Part shown: positions 42,925-53,918 of the stretch, piece after piece
Layout: the number at the start of each line of letters is the position of its first letter
How positions within the stretch are numbered: the stretch's first letter is position 1
NCBI RefSeq assembly: GCF_000716875.1
Contig: NZ_JNWQ01000019.1
Coordinates: 24,191-88,190 of the forward strand
Reading direction: 5' to 3'
Source of the DNA: Streptomyces novaecaesareae
GTDB lineage: Bacteria; Actinomycetota; Actinomycetes; Streptomycetales; Streptomycetaceae
Length of the DNA: 64,000 bases
The notes under the pieces: model-generated
The model's database searches: none
What the model was told of the DNA's origin: nothing
The model's input: the letters and a program-made list of their open reading frames with translations, nothing else
Position numbers and translations under genes: made by a program

Positions 42925-43878
42925 ATGGGCATAACACGTCGTGATCTTCTCAAATGGGGTGCAGGAGTGGGCGGTTCGGCCGCCCTCGGCAGCCTCGCCC
43001 TGCCGTCCACCGCCTGGGGCGCCGCACGGACCACCCCGCGCGGGCTGCCGACCGACGACTGGATGAGCCGCCTGAACGGCGACCTGTCCCTGCTCGACCT
43101 CACCATCCCCGGCACCCACGACTCGTGCTGCGAGAACCCCAACTACGGCACCGAGTGGTCGCACACCCAGAACTGGGGCGTCCCGCAGCAGTTGCAGGAG
43201 GGCGTCCGCTTCCTCGACATCCGCTGCAACGGCCTACAGGGCGCGCCCGACGAACTCGGGATCTACCACTCCGACAACTACCAGCACATCCGGCTCCAGG
43301 ACGTGCTCGACCAGTGCAGGTCCTTCCTGCAGGCGCACCCCGGCGAGACCATTGTGATGCGGCTCAGGAACGAGCGGGCCGGCGGCCAGGCCCTCGGCGA
43401 CGAGGAGTTCATGCGACGGGTCAACCACTACCTCGATGCGCTCGGCTTCCGCAGTCTGTTCCACTTCTACGGCTGGCCCACCCTCGGCACCGCCCGCGGC
43501 AAGGTCGTCCTGCTCGCCGACTTCACCAACCCGTGGGGCCTGATCGACTGGTCCAGCGGCCAGAACGACTACTTCGACACCCAGGACGTGTGGCAGATCA
43601 GCGGCAGTGACCCGCTCGGCCGGAAGGGGCAGTACATCGTCGCCCAGTTCGACAAGGCCTTCCTGACCCCGAACTCCCCGAAGATGTTCGTCAACTTCCT
43701 CAGCTACGCCGGTGGTTACTGGCCCAAGCTCAGCTCCCAGAACCTCATGGACCACGCCGTCTACCCGTACCTGAACGCCCGCACCCAGCAGCGCGCCCGG
43801 TTCGGCATCGTGCCGATGGACTTCCCCGACTTCCACGTCAACGTGCTGCAGATGCTGATCGACAAGAACTTCGTCTAA
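42925..43878 (+). CDS. secreted phosphatidylinositol-specific phospholipase C-type protein
   Basis: 317 residues with a Tat signal (TRRDLLKWGAGVGG, cut after STAWGA near 34). The PI-PLC X-domain is clear: LLDLTIPGTHDS holds the first catalytic His, VRFLDIRCNG the Arg/Asp pair, and LGIYHSDNY the second His. HPGETIVMRLRNE and KVVLLADF complete the TIM barrel. Bacterial enzymes of this type cleave phosphatidylinositol or its glycan anchors without calcium. The gene is followed by a fragment of an unrelated peptidase gene. Confidence 0.92.
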   Translation: MGITRRDLLKWGAGVGGSAALGSLALPSTAWGAARTTPRGLPTDDWMSRLNGDLSLLDLTIPGTHDSCCENPNYGTEWSHTQNWGVPQQLQEGVRFLDIRCNGLQGAPDELGIYHSDNYQHIRLQDVLDQCRSFLQAHPGETIVMRLRNERAGGQALGDEEFMRRVNHYLDALGFRSLFHFYGWPTLGTARGKVVLLADFTNPWGLIDWSSGQNDYFDTQDVWQISGSDPLGRKGQYIVAQFDKAFLTPNSPKMFVNFLSYAGGYWPKLSSQNLMDHAVYPYLNARTQQRARFGIVPMDFPDFHVNVLQMLIDKNFV

Positions 43879-43905
43879 CGCCAATACCGGTGATTTAGGC
43901 GGTCC

Positions 43906-44181
43906 GGCGAACACAAGCTGGACGTCGTCCCCGCCCGCCGGGTGGCCAAGGGCGCCGCCTTCGCCGTCCGGGTGACGTACGCCGGTACGCCCGACGCCGA
44001 AGGCCGGCACACCCTGGCGAACGGCGGCGCCAACGCGTCGGGCGAACCGCACTCCGCGACTTCCTGGTACCCGTCCAACGACCACCCGTCCGACAAGGCC
44101 ACCTTCGCCCTCACCGCCACCGTCCCCGACCGCTGGACCGCCATCGGCAACGGCCTGCCCGGCCCCACCAGCACCGAGTAG
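43906..44181 (+). pseudogene. fragment of an M1-family metallopeptidase gene
   Basis: One frame reads KLDVVPARRVAKGAAFAVRV, then ANASGEPHSATSWYPSNDHP, DKATFALTATVPDRWTAIGN, and stops at 44179. This is the N-terminal beta-domain region of actinomycete M1 aminopeptidases. No start, no GAMEN and no HExxH zinc motif follow, so only about 90 residues remain. It lies directly after the PI-PLC-type gene, which suggests a deletion joined the two. Confidence 0.82.
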
Positions 44182-44256
44182 CCGGGTGTCCGTTGCGAGG
44201 CGTCCGGTGTCCTGAGTCTGGCGCCCGTAGCCTCGGCCCCTTCTCCGCGAGGGGGC

Positions 44257-44279
44257 CGAGGGCCCGTGCCGGGCCCTCG
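44257..44279. terminator. 10-bp hairpin, probable terminator
   Basis: CGAGGGCCCG, loop TGC, CGGGCCCTCG. It lies between the peptidase fragment and the secreted hydrolase gene. The rest of 44280-44409 shows no gene. Confidence 0.6.
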
Positions 44280-44409
44280 CCTCGCGTCCCGCCACGCGCC
44301 GGTCCGCGCATCAGCCCGTGGATGTAAACCCGTGGGCCAATGCCAGGTGACGGAGGATCAATCGGCGGGCTGATGTTGCCCACCCGCCGCGCGTGACAGC
44401 GTTCCGCGC

Positions 44410-45678
44410 ATGGACACCACGCCGTTCACAAGCCGTACCGGACTGACGCGCCGCCGCATGTTGCGTACCGGGGCCGCCGCACTGGCGGTGGGCGCCGCCG
44501 TGCCGCTCGGCCTCGCCGACACCGCCTGGGGCGCCCCGACCCTCTCGGTCGACGCCTCGGCCGACGCCTCGGCCAGCCCCTCCGTCGGTACGGCCCCTTC
44601 CGCCCGGCTCACCCTCCCCGCGCCCACCGGCCCGTACCCCGTGGGCATGGTGCCCCTCCACCTTCGCGACACCTCCCGCCCCGACCCGGCCGCCGGGCCC
44701 GGCCGCTTCCGCGAGCTGATGGCCACCGTCTGGTACCCGGCCAGGAGCGCCGACGCCGACGCGTACCCGCTCGCTCCCTGGATGACCGACGGCGCCCTGC
44801 GCGCCTTCCTCGCCGACACCGGCTTCGCCCTCGACCCCTCCCTCGCCCCGCTCACCTCCGGCCACCAGGGCGCGCCCGTGCACCGGACCGGCCACCGGCT
44901 GCCCGTCGTCCTCTTCTCCCACGGCTCGGGCAGCCACCGCGCCGACCACACGGTCATCGCCCAGGAGCTCGCCGGCCACGGTTACGCCGTCGTCACCGTC
45001 GACCACACCTACGACGCGTTCACCGAGTTCCCGGACGGAACCGTCTCCACCCCGTCCGACACCGTCCCCGTCTACCCGAGGGACCACGCCGCCGACGCCC
45101 GCTTCCTCCTCGACTGCGTCGAGGGGCTCGCCGCGGGCCGCAACCCCGACGTCGACGGGCGCGCCCTCCCGGCCGGCCTGCTCGGCGGCCTCGACCCGGA
45201 CACCGTCGGCATGTTCGGCTGGTCCAAGGGCGGCACCGCCACCGCCCTCGCCATGGGTGCCGACCAGCGCATCCGCGCCGGGCTCGCCATCGACGGGCCG
45301 ATGATCGCGAACCCGGCCCCCACCACCGACCTCGACCGGCCGTTCATGATGATGACCGCCGACTTCGCCCGGGCCGTCAACCCCGCCGCCCAGACCTTCT
45401 GGACCCACCTGCGCGGCTGGCGGCTCGACGTCCAGGCCACCGGGGCCGTCCACTCCTCGTACGGCGACAACATGACACTGATCCCGCAGGCGGCGAAACT
45501 GCTCGGCCTTCCCGACCAGCAGGTCCGGCAGATGGTCGGCACCCTCGACCCCGACCGCGGCATTCGCATCCAACAGGCCTACCCGCTCGCCTTCTTCGAC
45601 CTCCACCTGCGCCACCGCGGCCACCGCCTGCTCGACGGGCCGTCACGGGTCTTCCCGGAAGTCGTCTTCCACGGCTGA
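44410..45678 (+). CDS. secreted alpha/beta hydrolase (PAF-acetylhydrolase II-like)
   Basis: 422 residues. A Tat-like signal (LTRRRMLRTGAAALAVGAAV, then ADTAWGA) precedes the mature enzyme. Landmarks: ATVWYPA, PVVLFSHGSGSHRADHTVIA, VVTVDHTYDAFTEFP, and nucleophile elbow FGWSKGGTAT (Ser). The order matches lipases and platelet-activating-factor acetylhydrolase II-like enzymes of actinomycetes, which release short acyl chains. A His near AVHSSYGD could complete the triad. Codon bias is typical of the region. Confidence 0.88.
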   Translation: MDTTPFTSRTGLTRRRMLRTGAAALAVGAAVPLGLADTAWGAPTLSVDASADASASPSVGTAPSARLTLPAPTGPYPVGMVPLHLRDTSRPDPAAGPGRFRELMATVWYPARSADADAYPLAPWMTDGALRAFLADTGFALDPSLAPLTSGHQGAPVHRTGHRLPVVLFSHGSGSHRADHTVIAQELAGHGYAVVTVDHTYDAFTEFPDGTVSTPSDTVPVYPRDHAADARFLLDCVEGLAAGRNPDVDGRALPAGLLGGLDPDTVGMFGWSKGGTATALAMGADQRIRAGLAIDGPMIANPAPTTDLDRPFMMMTADFARAVNPAAQTFWTHLRGWRLDVQATGAVHSSYGDNMTLIPQAAKLLGLPDQQVRQMVGTLDPDRGIRIQQAYPLAFFDLHLRHRGHRLLDGPSRVFPEVVFHG

Positions 45679-45759
45679 CCCGGCGAGTTGGTGACCCGGT
45701 GACCCGGTGACCCATCAGCGCCGACGGCGGCCGCAACGGGGGTGCGGCCGCCCCTCCCC

Positions 45760-45855
45760 TCACCGACGGCCCGCCAGCCGCTCCCCCGTGCGGTACAGCT
45801 CCACCAGCGGGCGGAGCGCCTCCCCGGCCTACGTCAGCCGGTACCGCGGCCGTCT
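45760..45855 (-). pseudogene. C-terminal scrap of an HxlR-type regulator
   Basis: On the minus strand the segment reads PRYRLT, a TAG stop, then AGEALRPLVELYRTGERLAGRR and a natural stop. YRLTxAGxALxP is the wing-to-tail region of HxlR/MarR-like winged-helix regulators. Only about 30 residues survive, interrupted by the stop. Confidence 0.6.
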
Positions 45856-45903
45856 TCGCTGCCGACTTCAACTCCGGTGACCCGGCGCCGTCTTCGCCCC
45901 TCC

Positions 45904-45993
45904 CCCGGCACCGCCACCGACGTCGCCCGCCGCGACCCGGCCGGACACTGGCGCTACGTGATCGACAACCCCTTCGGCACGGCCGGGCCCTGA
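45904..45993 (+). pseudogene. C-terminal scrap of a SnoaL/ketosteroid-isomerase-like protein
   Basis: The frame GTATDVARRDPAGHWRYVID, then NPFGTA, ending at 45993, matches the last strands of NTF2-like (SgcJ/EcaC type) proteins. No upstream part remains. With the neighbouring regulator scrap it shows that 45679-46035 is a deletion scar of at least two genes. Confidence 0.6.
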
Positions 45994-46035
45994 CGACCGG
46001 GCGCCCTGACAGCCGGGTCCTGACAGCCGGTCGGC

Positions 46036-46896
46036 TCAGGGGACCCGCACCTTCGGGTTCACCGTGCAGAAGTAGACCCGGCTGTTCTCCCGGTCGAAGT
46101 AGAAGCTCCCGGTGTAGTGGTCCCAGGTGATCGACCGGTCGAACAGCTCGCTGTGCACACACGACCTCGGAGTACCGAGCTCGGCGGCGAGCTCCGCCGG
46201 GACGGGGCAGGAGATGTGCTCCTCCTTCCAGGTCCCGTTCGCCGTGATCTCCGCCAGCTTCGCCGGATCGACCTTGGCGTATCCGTCCACGGTCACGTCG
46301 GTCGGCCCCGGAACCGCCGGCCGCGGGTCCGGGGTCCCCAGGGTCCTGCCGATCCACCGCGCCTGCGACAACGCGCCCAGTTCCGGGAACCGGCTCTGCA
46401 GCGGTTCGACGTCCGTACGGACCGTCACCGGTGTGAGGCTGGCCGTCGGGTGGCCCGCGCCGGTCCGGTGGAAACCGGTGCCGGCGGTCCCCAGATCGTT
46501 CAGCGAGAGGGTCTCCTCACCGTTGTGCTTGACGTACTGGAAGTACGTCTCGCAGGCCAGTGTGCCGTCCACGGAGGCCAGTTTGACGAGCGCACTGTAC
46601 CCGGCGTCCTCCACCGCGCCGTGCCGCCAGGTACCGGTGAACTTGACCTCCGTCGACGAGTTCTCCCCACGGCAGGCGCCGGGGACCAGGCTCACCTCCC
46701 CGAGCCCGCCACCCTCCAGGAACTCGATCGAGCCGGCTCCCTCCGCCCGCCACGACCCGACGACGGGCGCCTCGGGCTCCGCCACCGTGCAGGAACTCAG
46801 CGCCGGCAGGGCGGCGGCCAGGCAGAGCGTCAGAACGAGCTGCGCCGGCCTCCGCCTTGGACGCTTCTTCGGTCGCAGGTGACCTGGATGATCCAT
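46036..46896 (-). CDS. lipoprotein, function unknown
   Basis: 286 residues from ATG 46896. Positively charged head, hydrophobic core LVLTLCLAAALPA, and lipobox LSSC give a lipid-anchored exterior protein from about residue 36. The exterior part has two halves: a beta-rich lipocalin-like stretch (VGSWRAEGAGSIEFLEGGG, TGTWRHGAVEDAGY, CETYFQYV) and a second domain ending SFYFDRENSRVYFCTV. Similar two-part lipoproteins occur in Streptomyces without known role. Confidence 0.78.
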   Translation of the reverse strand: MDHPGHLRPKKRPRRRPAQLVLTLCLAAALPALSSCTVAEPEAPVVGSWRAEGAGSIEFLEGGGLGEVSLVPGACRGENSSTEVKFTGTWRHGAVEDAGYSALVKLASVDGTLACETYFQYVKHNGEETLSLNDLGTAGTGFHRTGAGHPTASLTPVTVRTDVEPLQSRFPELGALSQARWIGRTLGTPDPRPAVPGPTDVTVDGYAKVDPAKLAEITANGTWKEEHISCPVPAELAAELGTPRSCVHSELFDRSITWDHYTGSFYFDRENSRVYFCTVNPKVRVP

Positions 46897-46953
46897 GAGC
46901 CGATCATCCCACCGGCTCCGCGGACACCGGTGGGAAATCCGGCGGGCACCGAT

Positions 46954-47682
46954 TCAGACCCGCATGCCCTGGGTGGCGACGGCGGTGGGCGGGGTGGTGC
47001 TGCCGGCGGTCGTGCCGAGGGTGTGTTCGACCTTGGCGACGGCGGTGCGGTACTGCATCGACGCGGTCTGGGAGGAGGCGCCCTCACGCTGGAAGTAGCC
47101 GAAGGCCATGGCGACCGTACCGAAGCGCTCGATGCCAAGGAAAGCGTTGAGTTGGACGCCGGCCAGAGTGCCGTCGAGGCGGACGGCGGGGGCGTCCTGC
47201 CGGTCGCCGAGGGCGACGGGGGTGACGGTGAAGGTCACCGTGTCCTCGGTGCCCGCGTTGAAGGTGATGGTGTGACAGGTCCGGAAGGCGTCGGCCACCG
47301 TGTTGAAGTCGGCGGCGAGCCGGTCGGGCGCTTCGGCGGCGAGCGCCTCGGTCACCATCGGGTTGCCGTCCGGGCCGTCGAGTTCGGTCTCGGCACGCGG
47401 GTTCGCGGGGCCGGTCTGGGCGACGTGCATGTTGATCAGGGCACTGAGCGCGTCGCAGCCGCTGACCGGGCTCGGGTTCTCACCCGGACTGGGGCTCTCA
47501 GTGGCGGGCGCCTCGGTGAAGCCCGGGCCGAGGTCGGCCGCGGTGAGCAGCGCCGACTTCAGCTGGTCGGCCGAGGGAAGCTCCTGGGCGGGCGCGGCCG
47601 ACGCCAGGTGGGCCGGGCCCAGAACGACCGCCACGACGACGGCCGCGGCGGTGACAGCATGGAGAGGCCTCGAAAGAGACAT
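46954..47682 (-). CDS. secreted protein, sensor-domain-like
   Basis: 242 residues from ATG 47682, GGGGG just upstream. Signal peptide AVTAAAVVVAVVLGPAHLAS, then A, cut near residue 29. The mature part contains LKSALLTAADLGPGF at its start and two Cys (SGCDALSAL and RTCHTITF), the arrangement of extracytoplasmic PknH-type sensor domains, where a disulfide bridges the helices. No kinase is attached here. Palindrome array 4 lies upstream, between this gene and padR. Confidence 0.78.
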   Translation of the reverse strand: MSLSRPLHAVTAAAVVVAVVLGPAHLASAAPAQELPSADQLKSALLTAADLGPGFTEAPATESPSPGENPSPVSGCDALSALINMHVAQTGPANPRAETELDGPDGNPMVTEALAAEAPDRLAADFNTVADAFRTCHTITFNAGTEDTVTFTVTPVALGDRQDAPAVRLDGTLAGVQLNAFLGIERFGTVAMAFGYFQREGASSQTASMQYRTAVAKVEHTLGTTAGSTTPPTAVATQGMRV

Positions 47683-47791
47683 GAGAGCCCCCGGTCGAGA
47701 GTTCGGGCAGGGACAGGCAACCAGTGTCCCACCGGGCACCGGCCGGGGCGCGCGGGCGGGAATCACCGCAGGTCACAACCCCTGCGACGCA

Positions 47792-47984
47792 CATGAGCAG
47801 GTCTCATGCGGGGCACATGAGCTGGTCGCATGCGGAGGGCGATGAGCACCTCTCATGCCCCGCACATGAGCGGAACTCATGGCGACGACCGATGAGCGGG
47901 CCTCATGACGACACACATGAGCAGGTCTCATGCCGAACGCGCGATGAGCGGGCCTCATCCCGAACGCGATGAGCTCCGCTCATC
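47792..47984. repeat. array 4 of CATGAG-N5-CTCATG palindromes (8 units)
   Basis: Units start at 47792, 47816, 47841, 47865, 47891, 47916, 47943 and 47968, spaced 24-27 bp. Units 1, 4 and 6 are exact; 1 and 6 share loop CAGGT. Units 7 and 8 read GATGAG...CTCATC: both outer bases changed together, keeping the pair. Units 3 and 5 have only the left change and unit 2 has CGCATG. The two last units lie in the padR coding end and hold its stop codon. Confidence 0.94.
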
Positions 47985-48512
47985 GGACGGCAGCGCGTCG
48001 AGCGTCTCGGCGAGCCACTCCGCCCAGAAGGCCTCCAGCCCGATCCCGGCCCGCAGCACGGCGTGCTGGAGCCGGTTCTCCCCGTCCGCGTTCTCCGCCG
48101 GGAAGTCCGTCCGCTCGATCTCCAGGTAGTCGGCCAGCTGCGCACGGTGAAGTGCCAGGTGGCGTTCCAGCTCGGCCGCCAGGCCGTCCGTGCCGACCAC
48201 CGCCGCCGCCCGCAGCCGCAGCAGCAGCGGCTCCCGGACGGCGCGCGGCGCGTCACCGTCGGCCGTCCAACGGGCCAGTTCGGCGCGGCCCTCCGGTAGG
48301 ACCTCGTACTCCTTCTTCTGCCCGCGCACCGGCCCGTCCGGCTGGAGGGCCCGGATGTGTCCGGAGGCCTCCAGCCGACCGAGCTCGCGGTAGATCTGCT
48401 GGTGGGTGGCGGGCCAGAAGAAGCCGATCGACTTGTCGAACCGCCTGGTCAGCTCCAGCCCCGAGGACGGCTTCTCCAGCAGGGCGGTGAGGATGGCGTG
48501 CGGCAGCGACAT
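47955..48512 (-). CDS. PadR-family transcriptional regulator
   Basis: 185 residues. Winged helix: LPHAILTALLEKPSSGLELT, FWPATHQQIYRELGRLEASG, RGQKKEYEVLPEGRAELARW; then the helical Vir-like C-terminal dimerisation domain (LAAELERHLALHRAQLADYL). The final residues PSDERSSSRSG are encoded by palindrome repeats. It precedes (40 bp) the 2,4-dienoyl-CoA reductase stop; PadR regulators commonly control their neighbour, and an 18-bp palindrome before the reductase gene is a likely site. Confidence 0.92.
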   Translation of the reverse strand: MSLPHAILTALLEKPSSGLELTRRFDKSIGFFWPATHQQIYRELGRLEASGHIRALQPDGPVRGQKKEYEVLPEGRAELARWTADGDAPRAVREPLLLRLRAAAVVGTDGLAAELERHLALHRAQLADYLEIERTDFPAENADGENRLQHAVLRAGIGLEAFWAEWLAETLDALPSDERSSSRSG

Positions 48513-48552
48513 GCCGATGATCCTAGGTCCGCACGACCGCCGGAGGACGCCG

Positions 48553-50678
<2,126 letters not shown>

Positions 50679-50876
50679 AAGCCCGCGGAGCCCGGCCCGA
50701 CCGCCTCCCTGGCCGCCCGCCCGGTCGTCAACGCAGCCGCCCACCCGAAGGCCCGCCCGGTCGCCCGACCGTCCGCCCGCCCGGTCGAACACGGCACGCG
50801 CGACTCGGCGGCCGCGTATCGTCGTGTCCCGGACATCACACGCTCGGGAATCACAGGCTCGGGAGAGGGGGCGGCC

Positions 50877-52145
50877 GTGCGCGGTGGTTCGGTGGCCGTG
50901 GTCGGGGGCAGCATCGCCGGGAGCGCGTTCGCCGGGGCCGCCGCCCGGCTGGGCGCGGAACGGGTCGTCGTGCTGGAGCGAAGCCCCGGCCGACTGGAGG
51001 ACCGCGGCGTGGGGATCTGCACCCACAACGACCGCTTCGACGAGCTCGTCCGCGCCGGGCACCTCGCCGCGGACACCCGCCGCCACCGCCTGACCGTCCG
51101 CCGCTGGGTCACCCGGGGCCCGGCCGACGAGGGCGACGGCCCCGACGGGCGCGGACGGCTGCTCTGGGACCAGCCCTTCCCCTTCCACTCCCACCACTGG
51201 GCCGTGCTCTGGCAGGCGCTGCGCGAGCGGACGCCCGAGCAGGTCGAGTACCGGCTGGGCACCACCGTCACCGCGGTCGGCGGCGACGAGGACGGCGCCT
51301 GGGCCGAGGACGCCGACGGCGAGCGGCACCCGTACGACCTGGTGATCGGCGCGGACGGCTACCGCTCGGTGGTGCGCGCCGCCGTCTGCCCGCAGGCCGC
51401 GCCCGAGTTCGCCGGGTACGTGTGCTGGCGCGGCAGTTACGACGCCGGGCTGCTGGCCGAACTGCCCGGCGGCGCCGGGGTCTGGCCGGAGGAGGAGTGC
51501 ATCACCGTCTGCTACCGCGGCGGCCAGGTCGTGATCTACCGCATCCCCGGGCTCGATGCCGGCAGCACGCAGGTGAACTGGGTCTTCTACGCGCCCACCC
51601 CGGCCTGGCTGCGCCTGGAAGGCCCGACCAGCATCCCGGCCGGCGCCCTCACCGACGCGCGGCTGGACGAGCTGCGGCAGCTCGCCGAGCGGCACCTGCC
51701 GCCGTACTGGGCCGGAGTGGTCACGCTGACCCCGCGCGAACGGACCTTCCTGCAGCCGGTCTACGACCTGGCGACCCCGCACCGCACGGCCGGGCGACTG
51801 CTGATCGGCGGGGACGCGGCCACGGTCGTACGCCCGCACAACACCAGCGGCGCGGTGAAGGCACTACAGGACGCGCACGCCCTCGAACAGGCGGGGCAGG
51901 CCGGGGAGGCGGGCCGGGCGGCCGGCTCCTGGTCGGCACTGCTGGCCGCCTACGACCGCGAACGCAGCGCGGCCGGACGGGAGTTGGTGGAGCTCGGCCG
52001 CAAGCTCGGCCGGGCCCAGGTCACCGACGCGCCGGACTGGTCCGCGATGGACGAGCCGGCCATGATCGCCTGGTGGCAGCACCAGGTCACCGGCAGCGCG
52101 GGTTTCGGCGGCCACGCGCTCGGCCGGACCGAGCCTTCACCCTGA
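50877..52145 (+). CDS. FAD-dependent monooxygenase
   Basis: 422 residues from GTG 50877, preceded by a purine-rich GGGAGAGGGGG. Motifs: SVAVVGGSIAGSAFAGAAARL (dinucleotide fold), DLVIGADGYRSVVR (DG motif), and GRLLIGGDAATVVRPHNTSG (FAD ribityl; GGDAA in place of GDAAH). The DUF/zeaxanthin-like substrate domain contains YVCWRGSYDAGLL. It resembles 2,6-dihydroxypyridine hydroxylase-type proteins, which open N-heteroaromatic rings; the exact substrate is unclear. Its upstream region shares the 18-bp palindrome with fadH. Confidence 0.87.
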   Translation: MRGGSVAVVGGSIAGSAFAGAAARLGAERVVVLERSPGRLEDRGVGICTHNDRFDELVRAGHLAADTRRHRLTVRRWVTRGPADEGDGPDGRGRLLWDQPFPFHSHHWAVLWQALRERTPEQVEYRLGTTVTAVGGDEDGAWAEDADGERHPYDLVIGADGYRSVVRAAVCPQAAPEFAGYVCWRGSYDAGLLAELPGGAGVWPEEECITVCYRGGQVVIYRIPGLDAGSTQVNWVFYAPTPAWLRLEGPTSIPAGALTDARLDELRQLAERHLPPYWAGVVTLTPRERTFLQPVYDLATPHRTAGRLLIGGDAATVVRPHNTSGAVKALQDAHALEQAGQAGEAGRAAGSWSALLAAYDRERSAAGRELVELGRKLGRAQVTDAPDWSAMDEPAMIAWWQHQVTGSAGFGGHALGRTEPSP

Positions 52146-52151
52146 CTGCCC

Positions 52152-52205
52152 GAAGCACCGGAAGCACCGGAAGCGCCGGAAGCGCCGGAAGCGCCGGAAG
52201 CGCCG
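52152..52205. repeat. six 9-bp tandem repeats
   Basis: GAAGCACCG twice and GAAGCGCCG four times, directly after the monooxygenase stop codon and before the terminator hairpin at 52207. Confidence 0.95.
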
Positions 52206-52206
52206 G

Positions 52207-52240
52207 AACCCGGCCGAGCCCGCTGGGGCCCGGCCGGGTT
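52207..52240. terminator. bidirectional terminator hairpin
   Basis: AACCCGGCCG (52207-52216) pairs with CGGCCGGGTT (52231-52240), and GCCC/GGGC extend the stem inward. It separates the convergent monooxygenase and TerD genes. Confidence 0.82.
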
Positions 52241-52261
52241 CCCTCGAATCCGTTGTGAGGA

Positions 52262-52837
52262 TCAGACGTTGACGCCGTAGTCGGTGGCGATGCCGCGCAG
52301 GCCCGAGGCGTAACCCTGGCCGATGGCGCGGAACTTCCACTCGGCGCCGTTGCGGTACAGCTCGCCGAAGACCATCGCGGTCTCGGTCGAGGCGTCCTCG
52401 GACAGGTCGTAGCGCGCGATCTCCTGGCCGTTGGCCTGGTTGACGATCCGGATGAACGCGTTGCGGACCTGGCCGAAGTTCTGCAGCCGGGCGTCGGCGT
52501 CGTAGATCGACACCGGGAAGACGACCTTGGCCACGTCGGTCGGCACGCGGTCCAGGTCGACCTTGATCTGCTCGTCGTCGCCGTCGCCGCCACCGGTCAG
52601 GTTGTCACCGCTGTGCTCGACCGAACCCTCGGGGCTGCGAAGGTTGTTGAAGAAGACGAAGTGCTGGTCCGAGACGACCTTGCCGAGCGCGTTGCACAGC
52701 AGCGCACTGGCGTCCAGGTCGTAGTCGGCCCCCGTGGTGGTGCGCACATCCCAGCCGAGACCCACGATCACGGCGCTCAGACCGGGCGCCTCCTTGCTCA
52801 GCGAGACGTTGCCGCCCTTGGCCAGCGAAACTCCCAC
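52262..52837 (-). CDS. TerD-family protein
   Basis: 191 residues from GTG 52837 with GAGGAGG upstream. Family marks: [61 protein letters not shown] and DAFIRIVN-type strand ([20 protein letters not shown]). Calcium-coordinating Asp residues of the TerD fold are in place. Streptomyces carry many TerD paralogues, linked to tellurite resistance and, for some, to differentiation and calcium signalling. This one stands alone, without the rest of a ter operon. Confidence 0.95.
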   Translation of the reverse strand: MGVSLAKGGNVSLSKEAPGLSAVIVGLGWDVRTTTGADYDLDASALLCNALGKVVSDQHFVFFNNLRSPEGSVEHSGDNLTGGGDGDDEQIKVDLDRVPTDVAKVVFPVSIYDADARLQNFGQVRNAFIRIVNQANGQEIARYDLSEDASTETAMVFGELYRNGAEWKFRAIGQGYASGLRGIATDYGVNV

Positions 52838-53092
52838 AATGCCCTCCTCGATCTCTCCCTGCGGACGAATCTACAACACTGTAGAGATCACGAGAATCCG
52901 TCTGCAGGCGGGCTCCACCCGGGGATTCTCCCCTGGTACTCCCCTCGGGAATTCTCCGGGGCGTTTCGGGGGCCCCGACGGGAACCGATCGCCTCTCGCG
53001 GCCGGGGCGCCACGGGGGTGCGCCCGACCTAGACTGGCGTGGATCCCCCGATTCCCGGCCACCCGGGCGCGGCGCCCTCGCGGGAGGTTCCC

Positions 53093-53386
53093 ATGCGCCA
53101 GCGGTACAGCTTCCACACCGACGAGGGCGGGCACTCGGTGACCGTCAACGTCCGCTCCGGCTGGATCACCGAGACCGAACTGCTGGTGGACGGCAAGGAA
53201 CTCGCCTTCCACCGCGTCCACGGGCACGGCGGCTACCCGCTGACCCTCGCCGCCCAGCTCGCCGAGGAACCGCCCCGGCCACTCGCGGTCACCCTGGAGC
53301 GCACCGGCACGGCCGAGCACCCGCTCTCCTGCGTCCTGGAGCTGGCGGGCGCCGAGCACGCCATGCCGGAGCGCACGGCCCGCTGA
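53093..53386 (+). CDS. small hypothetical protein
   Basis: 97 residues from ATG 53093, with GGGAGG 6 nt upstream. The text reads as a small beta-rich fold: RYSFHTDEGGHSVTVNVRSG, TETELLVDGKELAFHRVHG, and YPLTLAAQLAEEPPRPLAVT. No signal, membrane helix or catalytic motif. Unrecognised; codon bias and ribosome site support it as a real gene. Confidence 0.7.
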   Translation: MRQRYSFHTDEGGHSVTVNVRSGWITETELLVDGKELAFHRVHGHGGYPLTLAAQLAEEPPRPLAVTLERTGTAEHPLSCVLELAGAEHAMPERTAR

Positions 53387-53456
53387 GACCCCTGCCGCCC
53401 GACCTCGGCGGCCGCCCGACCCTCCGCGGCAAGCCCGGCGGTTTGCGGCGGGATAC

Positions 53457-53472
53457 TACGAAACCGTACTAT
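53457..53472 (+). promoter_or_regulatory. leaderless promoter and dyad before the MarR gene
   Basis: TACTAT at 53467-53472 ends 8 nt before the GTG at 53481, fitting a leaderless transcript. The dyad TACG-AAAC-CGTA (53457-53468) overlaps the -10 box and is a plausible MarR autoregulatory site. Confidence 0.5.
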
Positions 53473-53480
53473 CCGAATAC

Positions 53481-53918
53481 GTGACATCCGAGAACGCAAC
53501 CTCCCCCGAACAGTCCGCCCTACTGGCACTCCAGCGCGCGACGCACGCCACGCTCCAGCTGCTCGCCGCCGAACTGGTCGACCTCGACCTGACCGCCTCC
53601 GAGATCAACGCGCTCGCCAACCTCGCGGACGGGCGAGGCCGGACGGTCTCCGGACTCGGCGCCGCCGTGGGCACCCGGCCGACCACCCTGACCGGCATCT
53701 TGGACCGGCTGGAGCGGCGCGGCCACATCACCCGCGGCACCCGCGCCGGGGACCGCCGCTCGGTACTGATCGAACTCACCCCCACCGGCCGAATCACCGC
53801 CGACACCATCCGGCGGACCGTGACCGACCTCGAACGCCGCGCGCTCGGCGACCTCTCCCCCGCCCAGGTGGACGGCTTCCACGCCGTGCTCCGGGCCCTG
53901 ACGAAGGCCTCCGCATGA
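53481..53918 (+). CDS. MarR-family transcriptional regulator
   Basis: 145 residues from GTG 53481. Core winged helix: LTASEINALANLADGRGRTV, SGLGAAVGTRPTTLTGILDR, LERRGHITRGTRAGDRRSVL, ELTPTGR. The helical ends form the usual dimer interface. Probably senses a small phenolic or oxidant ligand. It overlaps the next gene by 4 bp (ATGA), so the unknown partner is co-translated and likely part of the same response. Confidence 0.92.
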   Translation: MTSENATSPEQSALLALQRATHATLQLLAAELVDLDLTASEINALANLADGRGRTVSGLGAAVGTRPTTLTGILDRLERRGHITRGTRAGDRRSVLIELTPTGRITADTIRRTVTDLERRALGDLSPAQVDGFHAVLRALTKASA

